In this document: piece after piece, positions 21,987 to 32,268 of the stretch | Numbering within the stretch: position 1 is the first letter of the stretch | How the letters are laid out: each line of letters opens with the position of its first letter | Assembly (NCBI GenBank): GCA_029216955.1 | Contig: JANAVB010029819.1 | Location: 32,239,652-32,303,651 of the forward strand | Reading direction: 5' to 3' | DNA: 64,000 nt | Origin: Iris pallida | Lineage: Eukaryota; Streptophyta; Magnoliopsida; Asparagales; Iridaceae | Position numbers and translations under genes: made by a program | Notes under the pieces: model-generated | What the model was told of the DNA's origin: nothing | The model's input: the letters and a program-made list of their open reading frames with translations, nothing else | Databases searched by the model: none

Positions 21987-22381
21987 TGATGCATTCCCAG
22001 GCTCAACCACCATGCCTGGGTGCATCTGGGTGCATCAGTTAGTTACCATAAAGTTGACCCACACCCTCCCAATCAGCCACGTCACTCAATCAGCCACCTC
22101 ATTTACAATTTGCCACGTCAGCTCTGACATTCGGTTACACAGCCTGTCATTATAGCTGGAAGAGTGCAACTGCCTATAAAAGGAGAGAAGAAGAATGAGA
22201 AGTTATGTGTGAGCTGTATCTTCATTTCTTAGTGCAATTTACTATAGCATTTACCTGTAATTTTCCTTTGTAGCTCTGTTCTTCCATTCAATAAAGTAGT
22301 TCTTCCCCAATTTACTTGCTGTTATGTCAAATCCGATGAAATCACCACCTGTTCCTGGAAATCTAGGTCGAGGACCTACCA
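21987..22381 (+). repeat. 3' LTR of Gypsy F
   Basis: Direct repeat of 19088-19482, same length, preceded by the purine tract AAGGATAAGGGAGT. It carries a clean CTATAAAAGG at about 22173. Confidence 0.92.
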
Positions 22382-22852
22382 TAATCCCCACGTCCATCTA
22401 ATGTTATCTCCAAACCCTAACCCTAGATCCATTGGGGGGAAGGGGATCTTTAAATCGAAGCTACCAGAGCCGGGGTCGATTTAGTTCAATCGGGATGCTG
22501 CTTGCCGAGACGCAAAAGAAGACGACGGCTGGAGCAGAGTCTTCGATCTTCAGCTGGTGATGGATGAATGTAAGTAGTTTAATAAATTTCTATACAACAT
22601 CTTATGGTGGTTCTCTTGTTTGTGATATTTGCTCTGCAGATGTAATCTTACGATTTTATTAAAATTGTTTGTCGGTTCAAGTAAGTTTTCCATGAATTGG
22701 TTGGAGAAAGTTTGTGCTCTCTGAGGATTCGGTTTCTGTTCAAAGGTATTGTTCTACATTTTACTTGCCTATTTCCTGTTCTGTGTATAGGTCCTGTTAA
22801 GGCAGTTTTTTTATCATGGGACTAATGTGCACTTGTCAGACAATTAGAGATT
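22382..22852 (+). other. CACTA interior: UTR- and intron-like sequence
   Basis: Sequence following the Gypsy F TSD. It includes CCTAACCCTAGATCC and GAAGACGACGG stretches resembling a plant 5' UTR, then T-rich, intron-like sequence. No ORF is supported. It ends with the 9 bp MITE TSD TTAGAGATT at 22844-22852. Confidence 0.4.
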
Positions 22853-23020
22853 GGGGCCGGCTATACACACCCCAAGACTTGCTAAGGACACCCCACATAA
22901 CTTAAATGTCATGTTAAAAGACCAATATACCCCCAAGGCTTTCTAAGAACACCCCACCAAAAAAAAAAAAAAAAATCTGCGACAAGCACGACAAATACTT
23001 GTCGAACGGACAATGGACTG

Positions 23021-23253
23021 TTCGACAAGTTTTGGTCGAACATGTCTTCTTATGTTCGACAAATACTGATCGAACGTGTCTTCTTGTGTTCGACAAACAC
23101 TGGTCGAACATATTCTAAACGAACATGCCATCTTCTGTTCGACATATTCTGGTCGAACGTACACATTATAGTTCGACTGTCGTGGGTCGAACACTGCTCT
23201 GTGAGTTCGACAAACCAGGGTCGAACCTACCCGTGAATACACCCAAATTTTTT
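23021..23253. repeat. 34 bp tandem array of palindromic TTCGAC...GTCGAA units
   Basis: About six units with a 34 bp period, each beginning TTCGAC, then about nine variable bases, then GTCGAA, so each unit can fold into a hairpin with 6 bp arms. The third unit carries a 15 bp insertion. A partial, divergent unit precedes at about 22978-23020. ORFs across it on both strands are by-products of the periodicity. Confidence 0.85.
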
Positions 23254-23282
23254 CTAATTTTTGTTTTTGTTTTAACAACAGT

Positions 23283-23460
23283 TTATGGTCGGCGGAGGGG
23301 GGATTGGAAAGCGGGGGGAGGGGGAAGAGGAGGAGGCGGGTCCGGGGGGGCGGGTCGGCGGAGGCGGGGGCGGGTTGGGGGAGGAGGAGGCGGCGGGTCG
23401 GGGGAGGAGGAGGGTCGGCGGAGGGGGGAAGGGGAGGGGAGTATGGGGTGTGCTCAGCAG
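23283..23460. repeat. G-rich tract in MITE
   Basis: About 180 bp of plus-strand GGGGGAGG/GGCGGG runs, with many GGG blocks at short spacing. It could form G-quadruplexes on the plus strand. Low-complexity Gly- or Pro-rich ORFs here are not genes. Confidence 0.75.
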
Positions 23461-23559
23461 CAAGGGTAGAATAGGAAGAATTTTTTTTTTTTTTTTGAAA
23501 TGGGGTGTCCTTAGCAGGTCTTGGGGTGCGTTTAGCCGGACCCTTAGAGATTATGTTTG

Positions 23560-23895
23560 AAGCCAACAAAGTGAATTATCAACTGGTCCCCAACAATCCT
23601 GTTGTAACATTGTAGGTGTTCATGGATGGTGAAAAATCAGACGGCTCTACGACCATTCTGGAAGCATTTCTTTTTTAAGCATATATTAAAATATTTGAGG
23701 AGAATTACTCTCTTTCAGTAATATCACTCTCTTTCCTAGTGTTCCATGGTTCAATTGAAGTTCATAGCTTCAGATGTAGGATCCGAGTGTCACCAACACA
23801 AGGCAAAAATGAACAAGAAATTCTTAAGGATGTGGATTTTACCGGATCTATAACTAAATACTTCCTTATAAATGGGTTTGTCAATAGTTAGCCAA
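23560..23895 (+). pseudogene. Unidentified exon-like stretch in CACTA
   Basis: Coding-like pieces that I cannot name: EANKVNYQLVPNNP near 23562, VFMDGEKSDGSTTILEAFLF near 23616, and a longer open stretch near 23745-23890 (FRCRIRVSPTQGKNEQEILK; DVDFTGSITKYFLINGF). They may be exons of one captured gene split by short intron-like segments. Composition and position between other captured exons suggest host origin. Confidence 0.35.
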
Positions 23896-24254
23896 AAGTT
23901 ATGGGGTTCCAACATATATTTTTAGTACATAAAGGTTGATTTTTGGAGAGGCGAAAGTAAGGTGTGAAAGGAAGGGACGATGGAAAATGCCCATCGATTC
24001 AGGTACAGCTTCCCAACTGACTAGCTCTTTACACCGATTCAGGTACTTTACAATTTTGAAGTATCCATTGCTTAAAGATGACACACATGTACTTTGTGAT
24101 TGTTAACAAAATTTTGCTCCCAAAACCCGAGACATGAGTAGACAAATCCATCTACCTTCTCTAATTCCTAGGAGATGTTTCGTTTGTTTACAAGTGAGTA
24201 TCTTAAACATATTTCTTAAATAGAGTGTTGTACTGATCTTAATTTTTTTCTTTC

Positions 24255-24470
24255 GTAAGCTTGTACTCAAGTGTCTATTCAATGCAAAAGTTATTACTGA
24301 ATTGAAGGAAGCTGGTGCTTCACGGATTCAGTTTGATGAGCCAACCCTTGTGTTGGATCTTGACGACAACAAGCTGCAAGCACTTACTACGTCCTACTCA
24401 GAGCTAGAATCATCACTCTTTGGTTTGGGTGTGCCTATTGTAAGCTACTTTGCTGATGCATATAACTAAG
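24255..24470 (+). pseudogene. Captured fragment of cobalamin-independent methionine synthase
   Basis: One uninterrupted reading frame contains [20 protein letters not shown], then [20 protein letters not shown] and SSLFGLGV...YFADAY. These match the plant 5-methyltetrahydropteroyltriglutamate-homocysteine methyltransferase family (MetE), in which the segment around QFDEPTLV lies in the N-terminal half. About 65 of roughly 765 residues are present and zinc and substrate ligands are mostly missing, so this is a non-functional capture. It ends at a stop near 24467. Confidence 0.8.
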
Positions 24471-25559
24471 TATATTCTCACATGTTTTCGTTAATTGATT
24501 TTTTTTAGTGGGGTGCTTGGTTTGCTATAGTATCCCATAATCATCATCTCAAATACTATAGCATGTATTGATGGTTCAAATGGCCTACTCCCTAATATAG
24601 ATTCAAAGAGATTTATATACTCTTAATCCTGCATCAGGGATTAATGCAGTAAACCAAACGTCTATTTTGAGGATTGTGTCATCCATATTCGAATATTGCT
24701 TAAGTCATACATTACCCACTTGTTTTACTTCTAATCAACCAATGTTCTCTCCCATTACATGACACTCACTTGCTTGGAAGGCATCTCCAGTTTTTTATCT
24801 GATATTGTTCGAACCTTGGAAGGCATCTCTGGTTTTAGATTTTATTTTGTCCGTGGAAACCAAGACTCTTAATCTGATCAAAAGTGCAGGCTTCCCCTCG
24901 GGAAAGTATATTTTTGCTGGAATTGTGGGTGGAAGGAACATTTGTGCCAACGATTAGATCCTCTTGGTTTGTACATTAATAGTGAGTGGGAGATAGGAAC
25001 ATGCTATGTGTTCAATATCGTTCTATCCAATTACAGGACTCCCACTCGCTTGGAAGGCATCAAAACCATTTAAATAAAGACTATTAAGAACTTTATCTAT
25101 TGGAAACCAAGGAGCTTGAATTTTTTCATTGGCAAACTAAAGTTCCAATTCCACAAGTATGGTGTACTCGCATACTGAACATTGAATAGTGACTGTTCTG
25201 AAAGAATTCATTCAACAAACTTTTAGGGGTTTCGAGTTCACTTTACCCATAATGTAACTAAGGAGATCTCTGAACCAATTTGTTTGATTGCCAAACATGT
25301 AATTTTAGAGGGTTTTGATAAGTCTCAATATCATAACTTCTCCATTGTAACTAGGCCTATGAATGATATCAGTTTAGGCTGTAGTTATTATTTTTCATGT
25401 TTTTATGATGGTTGTTTATCAAACCAGGCCTATCATGTAAGATTTCACTTGAATACTAAATTTGATACCTTAGTTAATAATACAAACGGACCAACCCTAC
25501 TGAATTTATTGGATGAAACAAGCTTGGCATGAGGTAGAATATTTGTTTACATGAAATAA
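24471..25559. other. CACTA interior without recognisable genes
   Basis: AT-rich sequence. Two stretches recur in altered form: TTGGAAGGCATC at about 24775, 24818 and 25053, each followed by a phrase close to AAACCAAGGA. They suggest a small internal repeat. An 82-codon frame at 25284-25532 has no recognisable motif. Confidence 0.4.
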
Positions 25560-26828
25560 TTTATTCCAAGGCAGTCCCTTCACAGCGTGCTAAGGCAGTC
25601 GCCTTCACAGCGAAGCTCTGTCTACCGGGCAGTCACAAAGATGTATTGGATGAGGTGACCAAGACCTATGAAGCCATACAGTGCGTACACCTAATCTTAC
25701 TGATCTTCTTCTGATGTATTAAGTTTCAATTTTGTTAAACTGACATTTTTTCGTCCGGTTTTTGGGAATTTGATTGGCCTCAGACCATTGGATAAAACGA
25801 TATCTACGCTGCAGATGGAGCTTGCAGCCACTCGTAGCTCTCAAGAAGTTACGGGCCTGGAGGGGGGTCAAGCCACCGTGGGATCGAATCAACAGAAGAA
25901 GAAGGCTTTTGTTGTTATCGGGATCAACACTGCATTTAGTAGCAGGAAGAGGCGGGACTCCGTGAGAGAGACCTGGATGCCTCAAGGTCTTCTTCTATCC
26001 CTTGGTAATTGCTTAATTATGTAAAATTAGAATGTAAATTGCATAGAATTTGTGATTGTGGATTCCTGTCTCACTGTCTGCCATTCTATACGTTAAATGT
26101 TCTGCATTATCTCCTTCAGTTATTGAGTCAAGGGTGAATAAGGCCTCTTCAGCTCTTCTTGTAGTTGATTCTACTTAATTAGGTTATCAGAGAAGAAGTT
26201 ATAGTTTCCTTAGATTTATTGGTTTGCTATGTCGTCACTTAAGGTAATCCTTATATAGTTTTGATGTAAAAACTAGGTAGACAGATATATGAGGAAGCTA
26301 CTAGATTTTAGTTTACAAGGCCAGTTGCAAATTGGCATGGTATAGTCATTTCGGGACATATCATACTTCACAAAAATTACAGTACTAGTTGGTGTAGTTC
26401 ATCTGCACATTTCATCTTTATTTTATATCCTTAATCTATAATCAGTTTGTGTCTGCATCTTGGTAGCTAAATACTACCTCAAATTTATTGTAGGTTGTAA
26501 AAATATTAATTCTCTTAGAAAAATGTTTACATTGGGACACCCACAAAAACACCTGTTTACACTTCCAGTTACTAGTGAGAATCATGTTCATGGTCCATGA
26601 ATTATATATTGATTCTAATGTCCTAAAAGGTGCAAGTTTTATTGGTTCTATCTTTATAATTTTATTCTTATATATATATCAAATCATTACATTCTTTTGT
26701 CTACCTCTCTGAAGTGTTTCGAATCATACAATATGACATGTCTTACTCTTCTATGTTTAAATAGGCGATGCTCTCCAAAAATTAGAGCATGAGAAAGGAA
26801 TTGTTATTCGCTTCATGATTGGCCACAG
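25560..26828 (+). pseudogene. Captured exons of a GT31 beta-1,3-galactosyltransferase
   Basis: Three exons with intact GT-AG introns. The first ends at 25680 (DEVTKTYEAI, donor GTGCGT). The second is 25784-25986 ([20 protein letters not shown], then [20 protein letters not shown] and [10 protein letters not shown], donor GTCTTC). The third is 26765-26828 (LQKLEHEKGIVIRFMIGH, donor GTATTG). Codons join in phase across both introns. This is the start of the galactosyltransferase domain ([20 protein letters not shown] and the IVIRF..GH block) of plant GT31 proteins, Golgi enzymes that transfer galactose from UDP-galactose. The DxD metal site and the catalytic C-terminal part are absent. Intact introns show capture at the DNA level, unlike the intronless enolase in Gypsy F. 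Confidence 0.82.
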
Positions 26829-29139
26829 GTATTGCTACAACTAAGCATCTAGCAATCACACCTTCACGTTTATATGCATCCTTATCCTTAGATCAGGGTT
26901 TATATTGGTATTTGCTCCCCAAATCTCATAGGGAAGAATGTTTATCTCTAGGTTTTCGAATTTGATCATGATTTTGTGCTAGTTAGAAATTGATGAATAA
27001 ATTGTTCTCAGATTAATGAGTTAACTGTTCTCAGATTAATGAGTAAACTGCTCAGATTGATGAGTGAGTGTATATGCACACATTGTTGTGAGATTGTCTT
27101 TCCGTATTTGTTAATTTTTCACGTGAACAAGATATGGACTCCTCAGTTTTTATATTTTTTCAATTGGTTTGAATGATTTTATAGATTCACATTGTATACA
27201 TGGAGCTATCAGTTGAATTCATTCATATGGTGCTATCAATTTTTTTATTTTATTTTAGCTTTCATAAAGTTTCCAGATATATAACTTCAACTTACATAAG
27301 TTTTGCACATAAATTCCTAATCTGATGTTAGTTGACTACATTTTGCCTTATTTTGCAACAATATAGACCAATTTTTTTGTACATAAATCACAAAATATGG
27401 ATTGCCTTCATCCAATTTGCTGGAAGAGGAGGATGCAAACATTTTGGGTTGTCTGCCAAAAAAAAGGTTAGTAACAAAAAGGAATGATGGAAGAACACAA
27501 ATTAAAGGGGGAGGGAGGGGCATATCAGGTTTAGGGATTACATATTAACTTTATTTAGGGTTCTATGGTTGAATCAAATTTTAACTTTGTCTGGAGGAAA
27601 TTCTTATATGTAGAGGAAATTATGGTTCCAAGGAAGAAATTAGGGTGCTGTGGAAGATGTCAAATTTTAACTTTTATTTTATGGATCTGGACATCAGAAC
27701 CCATATATAATTCATGGAACACACATCACACTAAACTGATACATCCACTTGCACATGAGTACACACAAATGTATATATAGGATGCTCGGTTAATCTGAAC
27801 TATTGTACACACACACACACACTAGGACCTCTCCTATGCACAAACAGAGAATTGAGCTCTTACAAGTCTGTAGGAAACACTTTCATATACACGCAAAAAC
27901 TGAAATGCAGTAGGCTTCAGGAAAAACCCCTTCAAGTCCACAGTTCCACATAGGACAGACACACCAATTCTACAAGTCATCACTCTTCTAATATACCAAA
28001 TAATTGCAGTTTTAATCCTTGGATGAAATGTGAGTGGATTTGTGAATAGTTGATGCAAATTACTATCATAATTATCTTAGTTAAGGAATAAAAAATTATT
28101 GTTGATATTTAGCATATCATTTAATAGCAAGTAACTTGATAGCAAAATTCGTTAATGTTCTTTTGGGAATAACTGAATTGTGTTAGACTAGCACGAATTA
28201 TGAATTTTTTTTTACTAGATTATGGATATATATGATATCGTTTATATCCGTTACTAGTATACAGTTACGTTCTTGAACCTTCTCCTTAGTTGATGTTCAT
28301 AATATATGAATCTTTTTCTCAGTTGATACAATCCAATGATATATGCTTATGGTTGCATGGTAGCAACAGTTCTAAGCCATGGATGATATGTGAGTGGATT
28401 TGTCATGGGAACCTTTTAAGTATGCCCAAAACTTCCACTTGTCTACCATATATAGATGATATACAATAAGATGGATTATGGTTTTTAATATAATCTGTAG
28501 GCTAATTACATGAAAACTAGACAAATGGAGGGGTTACCTGTGAATTTGACCTTGCAAGAATTATATTTAATGAGCTAAAGCAAAGAAATTCTATGTTACA
28601 TTATATTTGATTATGTACATAATTAGCTCTTTTTGTAATTTTTCGTGAACAGACTGAGACTAGAATTTGTTTACTATGTTGACTTGTAGGCCTTGTGCTC
28701 ATTTTATTTTGTTATCAGTTATCAATTTATATAAACATGTGTACATAAATGATTAAATATATTTCTCTTCTTCTCTCAGGAACTACATGGAAAATGAAGG
28801 TGGTGTGAATATGGGAGGGATGTGCTCTGGCCGGGTTTGCTACCTATTTTGGTTTTATTTGTATAATTATTAGTTTTGGATGTTTAAGATATATGGAAAG
28901 TACATACTTTGGTTGGATATGTTTGTGGTTGGACAAGTGTTGGATGTTTGTGGTTTGACGTGTGTTGGATGTGTTTGAAGTTTTGGTGTATGAATAATAT
29001 ACAGTTTATTAATATAAAAATTGGATTTTATAGTTATTGATGTATGTATATCTTCTGGATTATTGCTGTTATGTGTGTGTTTGATTCATTATATATAATT
29101 ATAAATGAAATTTTGGCTATACAAAATTTAGTTTTCCTT
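26829..29139. other. CACTA interior, intron-like, no genes
   Basis: T-rich sequence, probably in part the next galactosyltransferase intron. It has a small (CA)n run at 27809-27824. A short exon-like piece at 28780-28840 (NYMENEGGVNMGGMCSGRV) is not recognised. ORFs of 60-75 codons here have no motif support. Confidence 0.4.
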
Positions 29140-29473
29140 GACGGTTATAAAACGTCAACAATTAACTCAATCTTGCTGCAACTGCTCTTTTCATTGACGG
29201 TTTCTTGACGGCTAATAACCGTCATCTAAGCCGGAGTCAAGAAAAGTTTTCACCTACATTGACGATCTCTCCAAACTGTTGTCTTGACGACTAAAAACAG
29301 TCAACAAAACTGTTTCATATGACGGCCAAAAACTGTCAAGAAAAGTCCTGTCAGCGACCGTCAAGAAAGGGGGGACTTTTTCTGACTCCGGCCTACTTGA
29401 CGGATCCGCAACCGTCAAATACTCCTTTCTTGACAGGGAAAAACCATCAAGAAAAGCTTTTTTTCTTGTAGTG
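29140..29473 (-). repeat. CACTA right subterminal and terminal repeats
   Basis: Dense array of TTGACGG, CGTCAAGAAAA and ACCGTCAA cores (about a dozen in 330 bp, both orientations), closing with TTTTTTCTTGTAGTG. It mirrors the left end. Confidence 0.82.
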
Positions 29474-30150
29474 TATAACTTTCTACAATTATTCCTAAGG
29501 AAGTTTGTACTGGTGATCCATAATTATACTCAGCCGATAGGGAGGAAGGCACTAAAGCCAACGCGCAAGTATAATTACATCACCTACAAACCAGTAATGG
29601 AGACCATATGATTTATACTAAATAAATATCCTCTCCCACTTAGTTATTTAACAATGAGGGTTTTTCTACTAGTTGATATTATGTCCATGTTGTCCATTAT
29701 TAATGTAGGCTTAGTTTTTCAAAAAAAAAGCATCCACATAATAATAAACATGCATAATTAGAAAAAGCAAAATGACAACAAATAAGAGAAAAATATCCAA
29801 CTATTATGGTCATCTTTCCTGCTCCGTCCTCAACCATCACGATTGATCAAAAATAATTAAGATTACATCAATCCTATTCCTCCCAAAGGAGTTCACACAT
29901 AATCTAGATTGAAAAATAAAATTATAAGCACGATCAACCCTCGTGATTTTAATTACATCCATAGCAACAACAACATCCACGACATGTCCGTGGTTTAAAA
30001 TAATCACAAAACCAAACATGCATTGGACCATAATAGTTGGATCTAAGATGCCTGCAAAATCGAGTTAGAACAGATCTACATTTACCGACTATTACACAAC
30101 GCAAGTTTTATTGGACAATATGGACGTATCAATCAATACGCAGATCCAAA
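29474..30150 (-). other. Copia D leader, distal part
   Basis: Resumes the D leader that stops at 18575; together about 1.07 kb lie between PBS and gag start. No ORF is supported. It is longer than usual for Copia leaders. Confidence 0.6.
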
Positions 30151-30151
30151 G

Positions 30152-30165
30152 TGGCTCTGATACCA
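30152..30165 (-). other. Primer-binding site of Copia D
   Basis: On the minus strand TGGTATCAGAGCCA, two bases inside the 5' LTR. Complementary to the 3' end of initiator tRNA-Met. Confidence 0.88.
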
Positions 30166-30167
30166 AT

Positions 30168-31352
30168 TGATGGAACTGGGGATTCCCAGGACCCTTACTT
30201 TGGTGTACGTATTGATCGATTAAAGTTAAACAGATTTAATACGTGTTCTAACCCTTCATAGGCAGAAACTAGGGTTCATGAATTATACCTGCGGCGGGAA
30301 GAAGACTAGTAGTTCCTGGCAATCTCGAGCGGACGACCCCAAGATCTTCTGCACGTATTCCTGCCTCGAGTTGGACGTCGTGTGGGCGATGATCTTCCAA
30401 CCTTTTCTTCTTCTTGGCAGCCCTCTCTTTCGCTCCTTACGTGAATCATGAGGAGAAATTAGGGTTAGGCCTCCTAACGGATCTGGATATCTCGTGTTCA
30501 GCCCGAACACACAATCCAAGCACATTAACAATAGCTCGATCCACTAATGAGCTATTGTTACACTACCTCCCTAATCCCAAATTATGTTTGTGGGCTCCTT
30601 TTATTATATGCTCGTTTGGCTCCCCCATGTTAAGATATCGAATGTCCGTCCATCAAATTAAGTTACTGACAACTATATTGATTCGACATCTTTTATCCTT
30701 AAGTAGTACCGCTCAACTTAATTTGTTATGTCGGATATAATCCACCTGCAGGGTTTACATGACAATCCTTATGAGCTCCTTAAGGGGTCATCATCAACCC
30801 GATGTATCGGAACATGGATTCCATTTATAATCAACAGCCCATCATACATACAATGTTATTACCTAATTCATAGAGGTTGTTGACCCATAATGAATCTCAC
30901 TATTTTATGAGTCAAAGTAATACACACTGCATATACATGTCTGTTATTATATCGGATTAAGAGCACAAGCATCTATAATAACAGAGGTGTTTGTTCTCTT
31001 ATGTAGTCAGTACAAAGAGAACAACCTCAAGTGGTCCTGTTCAATACATACAAAGTGTACTAGTGTAAACCTATAGTCAAGATAGACTAATACCAGATTA
31101 CACTACAACCTTTCCAATAGATTATCCAAGTCCATCTAGGTTGTGAACTATTTATATATTCCATAGGGAACTAATAATATGATCATCTGTGTGACACCAC
31201 ACACCATATTATCTACAATATAAAATATCAAATATTTGCATTAACACTTGCAACAAATACAATATACAAACATTTGACCATATGATTCTTATTCAAAATT
31301 TAAGGAAATAAGGTTACTACAAAAGTGATGATTTTAGTATATAACCCTAACA
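30168..31352 (-). repeat. 5' LTR of Copia D
   Basis: 1185 bp copy of 12511-13662 with a ~100 bp extra stretch at 30885-30990 (an AACAGAGGTGTT/GAGGTTGTT context that may mark a duplication) and an 80 bp deletion near 30440. It is followed by the TSD TATAG. Small ORFs here are shadows. Confidence 0.9.
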
Positions 31353-32268
31353 TATAGTAGTATATCTAGTCTAATATCGTACTTGCCATTCTTCAAACAA
31401 ATATTTCTAGATTGACACCATGACACAACCTATCATCATGCATCATTTTGATTCATTCATTTGATAATAATCTCACTAATAAAGATCCTTCAGGTCATTG
31501 TTCGAGGTAACTTTACATATGCATACCATCATGTTTTCTATATCCTGCAAATGGACATTTTCTAGACCTTATTGCTACCCTAAAATATCTTTAAGGATTC
31601 TACAGTACCATAACAAGACTTACGAATTCTTTCAACTACAGTCTTCATTGGGGTAATCATATTTTATTTGGGATACCGAATCTAACTCTAAATTTTACTA
31701 TATATTCCTTCAGTGACTTCAATTACTATGATTGAGAAACAGAACTTGTCTTTCTTACTAATCCTCACTTAAACCGTGCTATACCTCTAGCCCATTTCTA
31801 TATAACATCTCTATATCATAGGTGGATGGCAGAATGGGGGTAGCTAATTGATACTATAATCTTTCACTAGGGTTAAGTCTCCTAATACAAATTCTATTTT
31901 GCCAGTCCGATCTACTCCGTCTATCTAGTTGAGGCATCTATCCAAATCCTTACTACCTTAGATAACTAATTCATTTTTTAAACACTTCTATCAACTACGT
32001 TCTATGAAGGTTGGAATATAATCTAAATGGTTCATCAAGCACGAGTATTCGTCCTTCCGAAAAAGGAAAAGACAGGAGCTCAAGATAAGGAATTCAAGAA
32101 GGATGATCGACTTCAATTATGAGTTCCAAAGGCGATGGATAAAAATAAAAGAATTTTCAAAGCAATTGTAGATTGAGATCCTAATACAATATCCTATTGC
32201 AGGCTCGCTCGGCACAATAACGTAACTGAAACGATATGCTATGACCTGCATTGGCCAAGATAAAAATA
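31353..32268 (-). pseudogene. Decayed Gypsy element E, interior part 2 and leader
   Basis: Continuation of 10137-12510 beyond Copia D. No domain is readable in 31358-32150. The stretch 32190-32268 is similar to the leader of the gag-only Gypsy element (AATAACGTAACT..., GACCTGCAT, AAAATATGT), placing the 5' LTR edge at 32269. Confidence 0.5.

Larger units (their letters stand above)
19088..22381 (+). mobile_element. Gypsy element F with captured enolase segment, TSD TAATC
   Basis: A complete short LTR element: 395 bp LTRs at 19088-19482 and 21987-22381, and a perfect 5 bp TSD TAATC at 19083-19087 and 22382-22386. PBS TGGTATCAGAGC follows the 5' LTR and a purine tract (AAGGATAAGGGAGT) precedes the 3' LTR. 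Between them are gag, protease, the first residues of the pol region and then host-derived sequence in place of RT, RNase H and integrase. The LTRs differ at about six positions by eye (roughly 1.5%), so it is young. Confidence 0.93.
22853..23543. mobile_element. Mutator-like MITE with 9 bp TSD
   Basis: Terminal inverted repeats of about 41 bp: left 22853 GGGGCCGGCTATACACACCC, right (reverse complement from 23543) GGGTCCGGCTAAACGCACCC, both continuing into CAAGAC.TGCTAAGGACACC. A perfect 9 bp TSD TTAGAGATT lies at 22844-22852 and 23544-23552. A 9 bp TSD with long TIRs indicates the Mutator superfamily. There is no transposase; the interior is a palindromic tandem array and a G-rich tract. It is inserted in exon- or intron-like sequence of the CACTA element. 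Confidence 0.88.
18576..29473 (+). mobile_element. Non-autonomous CACTA transposon carrying host exons
   Basis: The left terminus CATTACAAAAAAAATG (18576, first bases altered from CACTAC) and right terminus TTTTTTCTTGTAGTG (ending 29473) form CACTA-type inverted ends. Subterminal regions (18599-18680; 29140-29465) are filled with short repeats of TTGACGGTT and CGTCAAGAAA in both orientations, as expected of transposase-binding subterminal arrays. The flanks (ATA left, TATA right) fit an imperfect 3 bp TSD. No transposase (TNPA/TNPD) is recognisable. Inside are exon fragments of unrelated plant genes, Gypsy F and a MITE. It sits in the leader of Copia D, whose sequence resumes at 29474. Orientation is arbitrary. 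Confidence 0.82.
12511..31352 (-). mobile_element. Complete Ty1/Copia element D, TSD TATAG
   Basis: The two LTRs are 12511-13662 and 30168-31352, both TGATGGAACT...CCCTAACA on the plus strand. A perfect 5 bp TSD, TATAG, lies at 12506-12510 and 31353-31357. On the minus strand the order is 5' LTR, PBS, leader, gag, protease, integrase, RT, RNase H, polypurine tract, 3' LTR, the Copia order. The leader is split by a CACTA transposon (18576-29473) and the protease-integrase junction by a short Copia fragment. Without the CACTA insertion the element would be about 7.9 kb. Frames are broken in most domains, so it is dead. Confidence 0.92.

Noticed and set aside
23021..23253. CRISPR-like array (regular repeats with variable spacers)
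   Set aside because: The period is about 34 bp in total, repeats are only 6+6 bp arms, spacers are short and similar, and this is plant DNA inside a MITE.
22943..23569. 208-codon Pro-rich minus-strand ORF and Gly-rich plus-strand ORFs
   Set aside because: They run through the G-rich tract and 34 bp array of a MITE; composition explains them.
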